Shown: positions 1-8,637 of the stretch, in pieces | Numbering within the stretch: position 1 is the first letter of the stretch | Layout: every line of letters begins with the position of its first letter | Notes under the pieces: generated by a model | Seen by the model: the letters and a program-made list of their open reading frames with translations, nothing else | Told to the model about the DNA's origin: nothing | Databases searched by the model: none | Translations under genes and position numbers: made by a program | Origin: an uncultured Ardenticatenia bacterium | Lineage (GTDB): Bacteria > Chloroflexota > Anaerolineae > 4572-78 > NAK82 | Length of the DNA: 64,000 bases | Direction: 5' to 3' | Assembly (NCBI GenBank): GCA_937127125.1 | Contig: CAKZLO010000020.1 | Span: forward strand, 1-64,000

Positions 1-135
1 ATTCATAAGGTCGAGCAGATTACCCATCCGATCGCACAAAATGTGATGATCTACGAGCGGCTGTTGCCCATTTTCACCAAAGCGGCGCACTATCAGGCTG
101 AGCTGGGTGACATGTTGGCCAGCTTGGACATATAG
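1..135 (+). CDS. FGGY-family carbohydrate kinase, C-terminal end only
   Basis: Only the last 44 codons are in the window, read in frame 1 and ending at TAG 133-135. The tail (motifs YERLLPIF, then AHYQAELGDML) has the pattern of the last helix of FGGY sugar kinases such as xylulokinase, where a Y..L...F/Y element precedes a short acidic end. Such kinases phosphorylate an imported pentose or hexose in the cytoplasm. Two sugar permease genes converge on it from the right, which fits a sugar-use locus. The substrate cannot be told from this fragment, and the family call itself is moderate because so little is visible. Confidence 0.55.
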   Translation: MHKVEQITHPIAQNVMIYERLLPIFTKAAHYQAELGDMLASLDI

Positions 136-297
136 TCGCCGCAGCGTCCCGAGGGTTGGTCAGTGGGACTGTCAAGTAGCAAATCCGAGATGTTCCCATA
201 GGCAAGGTGGTTTGGCGACCAGTCCGCGTGACAACTGCGTCTACGTGCTGGGCTGGTCGTTCAGCTCGAGACACGATGTAGAGCGCGGTTATCGGGC

Positions 298-1119
298 TCA
301 TTTGACAGCGCCAAATGTCAGCCCGCGCACCAGATAGCGTTGGATGAAGAAAGTGAGCACCACCGTCGGGAGCATCATGATCACCGCAGCCGCTGTCATG
401 TGTCCCCATAGGATGCCAGTTTCCCGCATGAACAACTGCACCGCAACAGGCATAGTTCTGGCGTTGGTACCCGTCAAGATCAAAGCGAAGATGAACTCGT
501 TCCAAGTGAAGAGAAAGGTCAATATAGCTGTGCTTGCCAAGCCTGGCGCTGCCAGTATGAGGGCCACTCTAGTAAAAGCGCCAAATCGCGAACAGCCATC
601 TACCATTGCGCTCTCTTCCAAATCGATAGGCAAGTCCTCGAAGAAACCTCGCATCATCCATACCACAAACGGCAGGTTAAACGTGCAGTAGATCAACACC
701 AACCCTGGTATACTGTCCAGCAGTCGGAGATTGCGGAACAGGATAAACACAGGGATCATCGCAGCAATCGGTGGTGTGATGCGGATGGAGAGGATCCAGA
801 AAGCGAGATTGGAGTGCCCTCGGAATTTATATCGAGCGAGGCTGTACGCGGCGGGCACACCCAGTGCCATTGCAAATACTGTGCTTGCTGAGGCAGCCAC
901 CAACGTGTTGCGGAAATAGAGGCCAAAGTCGTACAGATCGAATATTTCCTGGAAGTTCGTAGAAGTCGGTTGAAAGATCCAAACAGGTGGAAAGGCTAAC
1001 GCATCCACTCGCGACTTGATCGAGGTCAAAAAGATCAACACGATGGGTGCCACGAAGAATACAGTTGTGACAGCGATGAGCAGTCTCTTAGCAATTAACC
1101 ACACAATCCTCTGTTGCAC
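298..1119 (-). CDS. Carbohydrate ABC transporter permease, MalG type
   Basis: Inner-membrane permease of a sugar ABC importer, about 273 aa, with six predicted membrane segments. The EAA loop is visible as EESAMVDGCSRFGAFTRV, the contact site for the ATPase. The C-terminus (RYLVRGLTFGAVK) is typical of MalG/CUT1 permeases. I place the start at GTG 1119, because GGAGG lies 7 nt upstream. An ATG at 1146 would add nine residues but lacks a ribosome site. It follows the truncated MalF-type gene by a few bases, so the pair was once an operon. No binding protein or ATPase accompanies it here. If the partner is dead, this gene may be decaying too, although its own frame is intact. Confidence 0.85.
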   Translation of the reverse strand: MQQRIVWLIAKRLLIAVTTVFFVAPIVLIFLTSIKSRVDALAFPPVWIFQPTSTNFQEIFDLYDFGLYFRNTLVAASASTVFAMALGVPAAYSLARYKFRGHSNLAFWILSIRITPPIAAMIPVFILFRNLRLLDSIPGLVLIYCTFNLPFVVWMMRGFFEDLPIDLEESAMVDGCSRFGAFTRVALILAAPGLASTAILTFLFTWNEFIFALILTGTNARTMPVAVQLFMRETGILWGHMTAAAVIMMLPTVVLTFFIQRYLVRGLTFGAVK

Positions 1120-1151
1120 AACCAAACCTCCACTTCTACCTGTCATGTTTA

Positions 1152-1826
1152 TCAGTCGGTCCGCCGTCGCATCACGAAGACTATGATGTTAGCTATAATT
1201 ACCATCATAAAGATCATCAAGTAAGACAGTGCCGAGGCATAGCCCATCTGAAAGAACTTGAAACCCCACTTATATGTATATAGTCCCAGTACCTGCGTGC
1301 TCACACCCGGTCCACCCAAAGTGAGTACATAGATCAGATCAAATATCTTGAATGAGTCCATCGTGCGAATCAGGATAGAGACCATCAAGGCAGGGCGAAT
1401 CATTGGCAGCGTCAGGTAGCGGAACATCTGCCACTTGCTTGCTCCATCTATAAGCGCTGCCTCAAAGGGTTCGTCTGGCAACGCTTGGATTGCAGCCATC
1501 AGAATGAGCGCCACGAATGGTGTCCATTGCCAGATGTCGGCTACCATTACCGCTGGCATGGCGGAAGCTTGCTGGCCCAGCCAGTCAACTTTGTCAATTC
1601 CTATAAGGTAAAGCAGGTAATTGACCATGCCTCGGTCAGTGTTGTACATAAAGCGCCAGATCAAACCGGCTACCACTGGCGAGATCATAAGAGGCAGCAC
1701 AATTAGGGTACGTACGACACCTCGGCCGCGAAACTCGTCGCTGAACAGCAATGCGATGCCTAATCCTAAAAGTGTCTGTACTGCAACTGTGATGCCCGTG
1801 AAAGTGATGCTTACCCGGTCAGTGTC
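1152..1826 (-). pseudogene. 5'-truncated carbohydrate ABC permease, MalF type
   Basis: The frame encodes the C-terminal two thirds of a MalF-type permease. It holds LLGLGIALLFSDEFRGRG, the LPLMISPVVAGLIWR segment and an EAA loop (EPFEAALIDGASKWQMF), and ends normally with a basic tail. In-frame similarity reaches upstream to about 1824 (ITFTGITVAVQTLLG), then meets TGA at 1827-1829. Beyond that neither the same frame nor the other two minus frames show the missing N-terminus of about 90-100 residues with the first membrane segment. No good start codon exists; a TTG at 1751 is all there is. I infer a deletion or rearrangement near 1829 that removed the N-terminus and promoter. It could be a short functional relic, but a permease without its first helices is unlikely to work. 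Confidence 0.8.
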
Positions 1827-1829
1827 TCA

Positions 1830-2109
1830 TGACTGGCTACCCAAACTGCTGCAGCGTGTATTCCATCCCTCTAAGTGGCAGGCTGCCCAGAGCGCATTCT
1901 TGTCCCATTGTCTCCATGGCGCCGTCCCCCGTAGCACCCTGCTGGGCTGCTTATACCCACACAGACTACATTTGGACAGAGCTTCTCAAATCTCCAACCA
2001 CTTGCGGGTAACCACAGGGATTAAAAAGATGATCACAGAGATTTCTGTATAAAAATAGACTTGTAAACTAGACAACTCGGGCGTTTTTCAACCCCCTTTC
2101 TTTTATGTG
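1830..2109. other. Gene-free breakpoint region
   Basis: Between the truncated permease and the promoter of the next operon I see no convincing gene. An open plus-strand stretch ends at about 2052 and reads HDWLPKLLQRVF in part, which vaguely recalls the start of some DDE transposases. It has no ribosome site, no catalytic residues and no inverted repeats, so it is not called as a gene. Confidence 0.4.
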
Positions 2110-2138
2110 TTGCGTGAAAAGTCAATTTGGTGTATCAT
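2110..2138 (+). promoter_or_regulatory. Sigma70-type promoter for the sugar ABC operon
   Basis: TTGCGT at 2110-2115 and TATCAT at 2133-2138 are separated by 17 nt. This leaves a leader of about 160 nt before the binding-protein gene at 2306. Confidence 0.55.
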
Positions 2139-2176
2139 GTAAGAAGTGTCTCTAAGGGAGCGTATAGAAATTCAGG

Positions 2177-2295
2177 CTCCTCCAGAGTTCCGAAAGGAGG
2201 TGAGTAGGCATACTAGAGTCTCCTTTTGTATTAACCCCAATGTATGCAGCAGTTCCTACGAATATCGTTGCTTATACCTATTCAAAGGAGAGGAG
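2177..2295 (+). promoter_or_regulatory. Operon leader with competing Shine-Dalgarno-like and anti-Shine-Dalgarno segments
   Basis: The leader holds CTCCTCC near 2177-2183, a perfect ribosome-site-like AAAGGAGG at 2193-2200 with no proper start codon after it, CTCCTTT at 2220-2226, and the true ribosome site GGAGAGGAGG just before ATG 2306. AAAGGAG 2193-2199 and CTCCTTT 2220-2226 form a 7-bp stem with a 20-nt loop. The purine blocks could swap partners with the pyrimidine blocks. A regulatory role is inference. Confidence 0.3.
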
Positions 2296-2305
2296 GTTAG
2301 ATATT

Positions 2306-3589
2306 ATGAAACGCACATACTTGTTTGCCATGCTTTGCCTGCTCACGGTGATGACGCTGATATCCTCTGGGATCGCGCTAGCGCAGGAACCAAAAGAAAT
2401 CGTCGCCACTTACATGCAGGCCGGGACATACGATAAGGCAGCAGAGGAACTGGTGCCTGTCTTTGAAAAGGAGACCGGTATTAAGGTAGAGCTGATTGTG
2501 GCGCCGTGGGATGTGCTCAATCAGAACCATATTACCGATCTGACAACCGGCACCGGCGCCTATGACGTGATGTCGGGCGAATTTTGGATCGCCACCGTTT
2601 TTGAGCATATGTTGCCGCTGGATGATTATGTAAAACGCGACAATTACGGTGGAGATTTCATTGAGCGCATCTGGTCGCCTGGACCATCTAACTTCTATGA
2701 TGGTAAACGTATCGGTGTGCCCTACAGCGCTGACGCTTATGGCATCTGGTACAACACCGAAATCTTTGAGCAGTGCCAGCTGAAGGCTGAGTGGGAGACG
2801 TGGGACGACTACATCGCCGTCCTGGACAAGCTGCAGACCTGCTTGAAAGGCAAGGATATTGCCCCGATGGTGCATTATTTTGGCCAGATTGAGCAACCGG
2901 CCGCCATCTTCTTGGGCATGTATGACGGCTACATGGTGGACAAGAACGGCAACTATGCGCTCGATCGTGAGAAGGCCGTCGCCGCCCTGAATAAGATGCA
3001 AAGCCTGCTGAAGTACAACCCTGAAGGAGTATTGGGCTTCGACTTCAACGCAGGCAATGCGGTCTTCCTGGCAGGTAAGGCAGCTACTATGGTGGGCTGG
3101 CCCAGCTTCATCCGCGCCAACGCCGACGATCCCGCACAGTCTCAGGTGGTGGGCAAATGGGCAATGGCCAAATTCCCCGGCCCTGGATTCCCGATGGTGA
3201 GTGCATGGAACCTCTTTATCTCAAAGTACAGCAAGAATCCAGATGCCGCTTGGGAGTGGATCAAGTTCTATGCCAATCCAGAGAACGGCACGAAGTTCAT
3301 GCTAAAGTATGGTATTGGCTCGCCGTTCAAGACCACCTATGAGGATCCAGAGTTGCTAAAGACGCTGGCCCACTTCCTGCCCGGGCAGCTGCAGAACTTG
3401 AGCCGTGCTAAGTCACTGCCATGGACATTTGCTGCGTTCGAGGCGTTCTTCCGCAATGAGGGTGACTTCCACCAGGGCAAGATCACAGCCGAGGAAATGC
3501 TCGACCGCGTGCAGACCGAGTGGAACGAGATCAAGGTGCCCGAGGCGCTGATCCAGCTGGCCGACGCGCAGGGCCTCAAGGAGAAATAG
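2306..3589 (+). CDS. Extracellular sugar-binding protein of ABC importer
   Basis: A family 1-type solute-binding protein (427 aa) that captures a sugar outside the membrane and delivers it to the two permeases encoded next. ATG 2306 is chosen because GGAGAGGAGG sits just upstream and the product then begins with a classic signal peptide: MKRT, a long hydrophobic core and a cleavage site around ALA-QE. There is no lipobox cysteine, so retention must come from another cause, or the protein is released. The mature part carries the usual N-terminal lobe (ATYMQAGTYDKAAEELVPVF) and Trp/Tyr-rich sugar-contact regions (FWIATVFEHM, YGIWYNTEIF). The substrate cannot be read from sequence. A strong hairpin follows, which probably keeps this gene expressed above the permeases. 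Confidence 0.9.
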   Translation: MKRTYLFAMLCLLTVMTLISSGIALAQEPKEIVATYMQAGTYDKAAEELVPVFEKETGIKVELIVAPWDVLNQNHITDLTTGTGAYDVMSGEFWIATVFEHMLPLDDYVKRDNYGGDFIERIWSPGPSNFYDGKRIGVPYSADAYGIWYNTEIFEQCQLKAEWETWDDYIAVLDKLQTCLKGKDIAPMVHYFGQIEQPAAIFLGMYDGYMVDKNGNYALDREKAVAALNKMQSLLKYNPEGVLGFDFNAGNAVFLAGKAATMVGWPSFIRANADDPAQSQVVGKWAMAKFPGPGFPMVSAWNLFISKYSKNPDAAWEWIKFYANPENGTKFMLKYGIGSPFKTTYEDPELLKTLAHFLPGQLQNLSRAKSLPWTFAAFEAFFRNEGDFHQGKITAEEMLDRVQTEWNEIKVPEALIQLADAQGLKEK

Positions 3590-3613
3590 ATCCACCTTGG
3601 ATGACACAACAGG

Positions 3614-3643
3614 CGAGGGGGCGCGCTGCGCCCCCTCGTTTTG
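3614..3643 (+). terminator. Intrinsic terminator or attenuator between binding protein and permeases
   Basis: A perfect 11-bp stem, CGAGGGGGCGC 3614-3624 with GCGCCCCCTCG 3628-3638, has a 3-nt loop and is followed by TTTTG. Being inside the operon, it probably allows partial read-through and gives excess binding protein. Confidence 0.85.
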
Positions 3644-3709
3644 CCATCGTGCGGGTTTAGCTGTTGCTTCCCACTTCGCCTTGTTCGCAGATCCGAAGAA
3701 AGGATACCG

Positions 3710-4621
3710 ATGAGTACCATAGCAACACTAAAGCGTCGCCGGCGACTGCGCCACGATTGGATTTGGATGGTAGCTTTTGTGTTGCCGGCTTCGTTGCTGG
3801 TTGTCGCCGTGCAATTCTATCCATTGCTCTTCTCCGCCTACCTGTCTACGCAGGACTGGACACTCACCAGTTCTCAAAGTTCTGAAGGATTCGTTGGTCT
3901 AGACAACTTTGCCAAAGTCCTACGAAATGACGTGTTCCAAAGAGCTGTGCGTAACAGTGCCCTGATCACAGGCACGGCTGTCACATTGGAGATGATCTTG
4001 GGTACTGCGCTGGCCTACCTGGCAGTGGGTAGTAGCCGCACCATTCGTGCCGTGCGTACACTCCTTATCCTGCCACTTGTGATTGCTCCGGTGGCAGCTG
4101 GCACGTTATGGCGCATGATGCTCAATTCACAGATGGGATTGACCAACTATCTGTTAAGCTTTCTGGGCATTCAAGGACCCGACTGGCTAGGCAACGCCGA
4201 TTGGGCGCTCGTTTCCGTCATCATTGTGGATGTGTGGATGACAACCCCTTTCGTGCTTCTGGTGGTCTTGGCTGGGTTGAGTAGCATTCCAGATGAGCTG
4301 CACGAGTCCGCTGCGTTGGACGGTGCCACGCGTTGGAAGTCCTTTATCTACATCGATGTACCTCTAATGGCTCCTTTGCTACTCCTAACCTTTCTGTTTC
4401 GCATGCTGGAATCACTGCTCTCGCTTGACTCGATTTACACACTTACCTTGGGCGGTCCGGGGTATGCTACTTTCACAATGACCTATTACATCTATACGTT
4501 AGGTCTGCGCAGTTTTAACCTGGGCATGGCTGCCGCGGCTTCGTGGCTCTTCATGTCTTTCGCCACCCTAGCGCTACTTGTCGTGTTCTGGCTACAACGA
4601 CGCTGGCAAACGGCACAATAG
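3710..4621 (+). CDS. Carbohydrate ABC transporter permease, MalF type
   Basis: First membrane subunit of the importer (303 aa), six predicted membrane helices. ATG 3710 follows GAAGAAAGGA and gives a short basic N-terminus (LKRRRRLRHDW) before the first helix, as usual for CUT1 permeases. The EAA loop reads DELHESAALDGATRWKSF. The conserved LTLGGPGYATFTM stretch near the C-terminus is typical of MalF-type subunits. It sits 14 nt ahead of the MalG-type gene, and the two should form the heterodimeric channel. No ATPase gene is present in the operon; CUT1 systems often share one MsmX-like ATPase encoded elsewhere (established for the family, inferred here). Confidence 0.92.
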   Translation: MSTIATLKRRRRLRHDWIWMVAFVLPASLLVVAVQFYPLLFSAYLSTQDWTLTSSQSSEGFVGLDNFAKVLRNDVFQRAVRNSALITGTAVTLEMILGTALAYLAVGSSRTIRAVRTLLILPLVIAPVAAGTLWRMMLNSQMGLTNYLLSFLGIQGPDWLGNADWALVSVIIVDVWMTTPFVLLVVLAGLSSIPDELHESAALDGATRWKSFIYIDVPLMAPLLLLTFLFRMLESLLSLDSIYTLTLGGPGYATFTMTYYIYTLGLRSFNLGMAAAASWLFMSFATLALLVVFWLQRRWQTAQ

Positions 4622-4635
4622 GAGGTGCGGGAGCG

Positions 4636-5484
4636 ATGCTGAGTGGGAACCTTGCCAAGATAGCTGCTCAACGTAGCCTGCGTATGCTGGCACTCGCGAT
4701 TGCCTGTTTGGTGGTATTGGTGCCGCTGGGATACTTGGTGCTCAACAGCGTGAAACCCCAGAACGAGATGTACACCATACCACCCATCATTATCCCCAGT
4801 CGCATTACTCTCGAGCATTTTGAGGCAGCCTTCAATAATCCACGCACACTGCGCTTCCTGATCAATAGTCTGACAGTCACTGGTATCACGACAGCGGTTA
4901 CTGTGGTCGTCAGTACCTTGGCTGCCTACGGTTTGTCGCGTATGGGACTGCGCGCTGGTTTGTTGAGCTTCGTGGTTTTCATCTTCCTGTTCATCCGCTT
5001 CTACCCGCGCATCACGACAGTGATACCCTACTTCTTGGTAATGCGCCAACTGGCACTATTGGACACCGTGTGGGCAGTGATCATCGGCCACTTAGGCATT
5101 ACGATCCCGTTTGTTACTTGGCTGATGTTGATTGTCTTTCAAGACCTGCCACGCGAGGTGGAGGAAGCTGCCGAAGTGGACGGCGCGAACCCGTTACAAC
5201 GCTTCGGCCTGGTGGCACTGCCTATGGCGGCGCCGGGAGTTGCATCGGCTGCGATCTTGACTGCCTTCTTGTCTTGGAACGAATTCCTGATTGCCTCTAG
5301 CGTGACCAAGCGGCAAGCGCAGGTACTCTCCATCGCCGTGGCCAGCTTTGTCACGGACCGTGGCGTACAGTGGGGACCTATGGCGGCGATGGCAGTGATC
5401 ATGATTGTTCCAATGATCCTGTTCGCCCTGTTTGTCCAGCGCTACTTGATCCGTGGTATCACGCTAGGTGCTGTCAAGGGTTGA
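4636..5484 (+). CDS. Carbohydrate ABC transporter permease, MalG type
   Basis: Second membrane subunit (282 aa). ATG 4636 is preceded by AGGAGGTGCGGGAGCG, whose GGAGG overlaps the stop of the MalF-type gene. Visible features are the first membrane segment (LALAIACLVVLVPLGYLVLNS), the EAA loop REVEEAAEVDGANPLQRF, and the C-terminal RYLIRGITLGAVKG shared with the other MalG-type proteins in this window. It closes the transport part of the operon; the enzyme genes follow with little spacing. Its closest relative in the window, by eye, is the MalG-type protein at 298-1119, so the two loci may be duplicates that diverged. Confidence 0.92.
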   Translation: MLSGNLAKIAAQRSLRMLALAIACLVVLVPLGYLVLNSVKPQNEMYTIPPIIIPSRITLEHFEAAFNNPRTLRFLINSLTVTGITTAVTVVVSTLAAYGLSRMGLRAGLLSFVVFIFLFIRFYPRITTVIPYFLVMRQLALLDTVWAVIIGHLGITIPFVTWLMLIVFQDLPREVEEAAEVDGANPLQRFGLVALPMAAPGVASAAILTAFLSWNEFLIASSVTKRQAQVLSIAVASFVTDRGVQWGPMAAMAVIMIVPMILFALFVQRYLIRGITLGAVKG

Positions 5485-5515
5485 TCGCGCAAGTGGAGAT
5501 GAGCTTGTGGAGACA

Positions 5516-6544
5516 ATGACCTCTCTGGAACGGTCGTTACGTGCTATTCATCACCAGCAACCCGACCGCGTGCCAGTGATCCCACAGGCACATGTGTGGG
5601 CACTGTATGCCTACGGCAGCAGCAGCCAAGAGTGTATGTATGACGGGGCACGTTATGCTGAGATCCAATTGCAGGCCTGGCGTGACTTCGGTTGGGATGG
5701 GATTTTCATTGCGACCGATAGTATAGCTGTCGCTCACAGTTTAGGCTTGGAGGTACACTATACCGATGTAGGTGCGGTGCCGGGTTCCAAAGCTCTGCTA
5801 AAGAGCTTGCGTGAGGTAGAGCAGCTGCACTGGCCTGATCCACGCGAGACGCGGCTCAACGAGTGGATCACCGCCACACGCATTCTGGCGCGCGAGCTGG
5901 GTGACCAGGTACTCATTCTGGGACGCGCCGACGCAGGTGCTTTCAGCTTGGCAGCGCAGTTGCGGGGCATGGAAGATTGGCTCCTGGATGTGGCGTTGGA
6001 AGAGCAACCCGCACTGATGCATACTTTGTTGGAGCGATGCAATCATTACAGCTTATGGTTTGCCGATCTATTACTTGAGGCAGGCGCCCACGTGGTCACA
6101 ATTGGCGACGGACTGGCCAGTGGTAGCGTGGTCTCGGCGCGCGTGTACGAGCGTTATATCTTCCCTCACCATTACGCACTAGCACAAGCCATTCGCCAGC
6201 GGAACGCGCGGTTAAGCATCCATGTGTGCGGAAATATCGTCCCAATGCTCTCACAGCTGGTGAACACTGGTGCACATATTCTGGAGTTCGACTCGCCAAC
6301 TGATTTCGAGATGGCATGGCAAGAAGCGCGCGGCAAGATCTGCCTGTTGGGCAATGTAGATGTCTCAGGGATTATGACGCGCGGGACCCCTGCCCAGGTG
6401 GAAGCAGAATGTCGCTGGCGGCTAGAGAAAGTGAAGCCCGCCAGCGGTTACATTCTCAGCTCAGGTTGCGCGCTCTCACCCGATGCGCCGGCAGAAAACC
6501 TGCATGCAATAGTTGAAAGTGCAAGGCGGTACGGACAATACTGA
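5516..6544 (+). CDS. Uroporphyrinogen decarboxylase-family (UroD/MtaA-like) protein
   Basis: A 342-aa (beta/alpha)8 protein of the UroD/MtaA superfamily: RSLRAIHHQQPDRVPVIPQ at the start, a central GDG stretch, HVCGNIVPML with the His/Cys metal-type motif used by the methyltransferase members, and a C-terminal GNVDVSGIM then SSGCALSPDAPAENL. True HemE proteins keep a different N-terminal Arg-rich motif, and no other haem gene is nearby, so I do not call it hemE. MtaA-like members move methyl groups to corrinoid or thiol cofactors; this one's substrate is unknown. ATG 5516 is chosen because GTGGAG lies 5 nt upstream. A second family member lies beside another sugar ABC operon (48196-49308). 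Confidence 0.75.
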   Translation: MTSLERSLRAIHHQQPDRVPVIPQAHVWALYAYGSSSQECMYDGARYAEIQLQAWRDFGWDGIFIATDSIAVAHSLGLEVHYTDVGAVPGSKALLKSLREVEQLHWPDPRETRLNEWITATRILARELGDQVLILGRADAGAFSLAAQLRGMEDWLLDVALEEQPALMHTLLERCNHYSLWFADLLLEAGAHVVTIGDGLASGSVVSARVYERYIFPHHYALAQAIRQRNARLSIHVCGNIVPMLSQLVNTGAHILEFDSPTDFEMAWQEARGKICLLGNVDVSGIMTRGTPAQVEAECRWRLEKVKPASGYILSSGCALSPDAPAENLHAIVESARRYGQY

Positions 6545-6613
6545 ACCGAGGTCACACAGTTTCAGATATTGGAACGATCAGAGATAATCTTCAGAAAGGG
6601 GGCAAATGCCACG

Positions 6614-7840
6614 ATGATGCAGGCTTCACCATCAGAACAATCCAACGTGCGACCGCTGATTACTACGCCGGAAGGTCGGCGGGAGTTGATCCGCATCTAC
6701 CGTGATGGCTTGTTAAACGACACCGTGCCTTTCTGGATTAAGCATTCTGTGGATCGAGAGTACGGTGGCTTCATGTTCTGTCTGGATCGCGACGGAACAG
6801 TGATTGATACCGACAAGGGTATATGGACGCAGGGCCGCTTTACTTGGTTGTTGGCGACACTGTATGTCGAGGTAGAGCCTCGTCCAGAGTGGTTGGAGCT
6901 GGCCAAGCATGGCATTGACTTCCTTCGTCGCTACGGCTTTGACACAGATGGACGTATGTTTTTCCAGGTTACGCGCGATGGACGGCCAGTACGCAAGCGA
7001 CGTTATATATTCTCTGAGACTTTCGCCGTAAGCGCATTGGCAGCCTACGCGCGGGCGGCAAACGACGATCAGGCCAGACAAGAGGCGGTGGATCTCTTCA
7101 AACTGGTCATCCGTTATCTCACCACTCCAGGTCTGTTGCCGCCCAAGTTCAACCCGGAAGTGCGGCCGATGAAAAGCCTTGCTGTCCCGATGATCCTTAT
7201 CGTTACTGCGCAGACGTTACGCCAGGTAAGTGATGATCCCATCTGTAACGAGTGGATTGAGCGTAGCATCACCGAGATTGAGCGAGATTTCATGAAACCC
7301 GAGTTTGAAGCGGTCTTGGAGACCGTCGGACCCAACGGCGAATTTCTTGATCACTTTGATGGCCGTATGCTCAATCCAGGTCACGCCATTGAAGCGGCCT
7401 GGTTTATCATGCAGGAAGCACGTTACCGCGGCAATGATTCTCACCTGCTCAAGATAGGTACTACCATCCTAGACTGGATGTGGAAACGTGGCTGGGATGA
7501 TGAGTATGGCGGTCTGTTCTATTTCCGCGATGTCAAAGGACTACCGGTACAGGAATACTGGCATGATATGAAGTTCTGGTGGCCGCACAACGAAGCGATC
7601 ATTGCCACATTGTTAGCTTATCTGCTGACACGTGACGAAAAATATGCTCGTTGGCACCAGATGGTCCACGATTGGGCCTACGCTCATTTCCCTGACCCTG
7701 AATATGGAGAATGGTTTGGTTACGTTCATCGTGACGGTCGCCTCTCTGTGCCATTGAAGGGGAATCTATGGAAAGGAGCGTTCCATCTGCCTCGTATGCA
7801 GTTACGTTGCTGGCAATTCCTTGAGCAGCTGGGTGGCTGA
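6614..7840 (+). CDS. AGE-family epimerase/isomerase (N-acylglucosamine 2-epimerase-like)
   Basis: An (alpha/alpha)6-barrel sugar epimerase of 408 aa, cytoplasmic. Family signatures are visible: WIKHSVDREYGGFMFCLDRDG near the N-terminus, NPGHAIEAAWF, and EYWHDMKFWWPHNEAI, which hold the His and Glu residues used for proton transfer at C2. Members act on N-acetylglucosamine/N-acetylmannosamine, cellobiose or mannose; sequence alone does not settle which. Start ATG 6614 (or the next codon) follows AGAAAGGGGGC; an in-frame TTG at 6569 would add an unlikely tail. Its place between a sugar importer and glucokinase suggests it converts an imported sugar to a form that feeds glucose metabolism. Confidence 0.85.
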   Translation: MMQASPSEQSNVRPLITTPEGRRELIRIYRDGLLNDTVPFWIKHSVDREYGGFMFCLDRDGTVIDTDKGIWTQGRFTWLLATLYVEVEPRPEWLELAKHGIDFLRRYGFDTDGRMFFQVTRDGRPVRKRRYIFSETFAVSALAAYARAANDDQARQEAVDLFKLVIRYLTTPGLLPPKFNPEVRPMKSLAVPMILIVTAQTLRQVSDDPICNEWIERSITEIERDFMKPEFEAVLETVGPNGEFLDHFDGRMLNPGHAIEAAWFIMQEARYRGNDSHLLKIGTTILDWMWKRGWDDEYGGLFYFRDVKGLPVQEYWHDMKFWWPHNEAIIATLLAYLLTRDEKYARWHQMVHDWAYAHFPDPEYGEWFGYVHRDGRLSVPLKGNLWKGAFHLPRMQLRCWQFLEQLGG

Positions 7841-7841
7841 C

Positions 7842-8636
7842 ATGCTCGGACAGGCTGTCGAAAGCTTGCCACCACCAAGATTATCCACAGAGTCACATCT
7901 TTTTGTCTTTCCGACGACCGCTGCGCTGAGCGCTGCTGCGGCAGCTTACGTCGCGCAGCGGGCTGCCACAGCCATAGAGGCACAGGGACGTTTTTGCGTG
8001 GCTTTCTCCGGTGGATCCTTGCCTGGATTGTTATGTCCTGCACTGGTGGCGGAACCCTTGCGCACAGCGATCAACTGGCAAGGTTGGCATGTTTTTTGGG
8101 CTGACGAGCGCTGTGTGCCCTTAGATGACGCGCACAGCAATTACCACGTGGTACGCGAGCATTTGCTCGACTGGGTGGGCATCCCCGAAACGCAGGTGTA
8201 TCCTGTTGACACAAGCGTTGATCCCGCCACAGCAGCACAGGTATACCAAGACACACTTGCACGAGTTTTCCAACCGCCAGTGGGCGGGTGGCCACGTTTC
8301 GACCTGATTCTGCTGGGATTGGGGGAAGATGGACATACGGCCTCGCTCTTCCCTTATCACCCCTTGCTGGGCGAACAGGAACGTTGGGTCGCCGCCATCT
8401 ATGATTCGCCCAAGCCACCGCCGAAGCGCATCACCCTGACGTTTCCGGTGCTGAATAGCGCGCGCGAAGTCGTGTTCATCGCTGCAGGGAAAGGTAAAGC
8501 CGAAGCACTAATGCGCGTTTTTTCTGTTCACCAGGCGCCTGGAGCACTGCCGGCGCGCCTGGTGCACCCACCACACGGGCGGGTAATGTGGTTCGTGGAT
8601 CAGACAGCTGCAGACCGGTTGCGAATAGGAGGATGA
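7842..8636 (+). CDS. pgl: 6-phosphogluconolactonase
   Basis: Hydrolyses 6-phosphogluconolactone in the oxidative pentose phosphate pathway (264 aa). SGGSLP, the WADERCVPLDDAHSNY stretch and LLGLGEDGHTASLFP are diagnostic of the Pgl/DevB family, which shares a fold with glucosamine-6-phosphate deaminase. ATG 7842 begins one base after the epimerase stop, which suggests translational coupling. An in-frame GTG at 7833 and TTG at 7821 would overlap the epimerase. The N-terminus is a little longer than usual (about 20 residues before the first strand). The downstream partner is glucokinase, separated by one base. No glucose-6-phosphate dehydrogenase gene is visible. Confidence 0.92.
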   Translation: MLGQAVESLPPPRLSTESHLFVFPTTAALSAAAAAYVAQRAATAIEAQGRFCVAFSGGSLPGLLCPALVAEPLRTAINWQGWHVFWADERCVPLDDAHSNYHVVREHLLDWVGIPETQVYPVDTSVDPATAAQVYQDTLARVFQPPVGGWPRFDLILLGLGEDGHTASLFPYHPLLGEQERWVAAIYDSPKPPPKRITLTFPVLNSAREVVFIAAGKGKAEALMRVFSVHQAPGALPARLVHPPHGRVMWFVDQTAADRLRIGG

Positions 8637-8637
8637 G

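Noticed and set aside
1830-2052. Transposase-like remnant next to the truncated permease
   Set aside because: The similarity is only a vague residue pattern, with no catalytic motif, inverted repeats or target duplication.
5516-6544. Annotation as hemE
   Set aside because: The true HemE N-terminal motif and haem-gene neighbours are absent; the MtaA-like His/Cys motif points to the wider superfamily.
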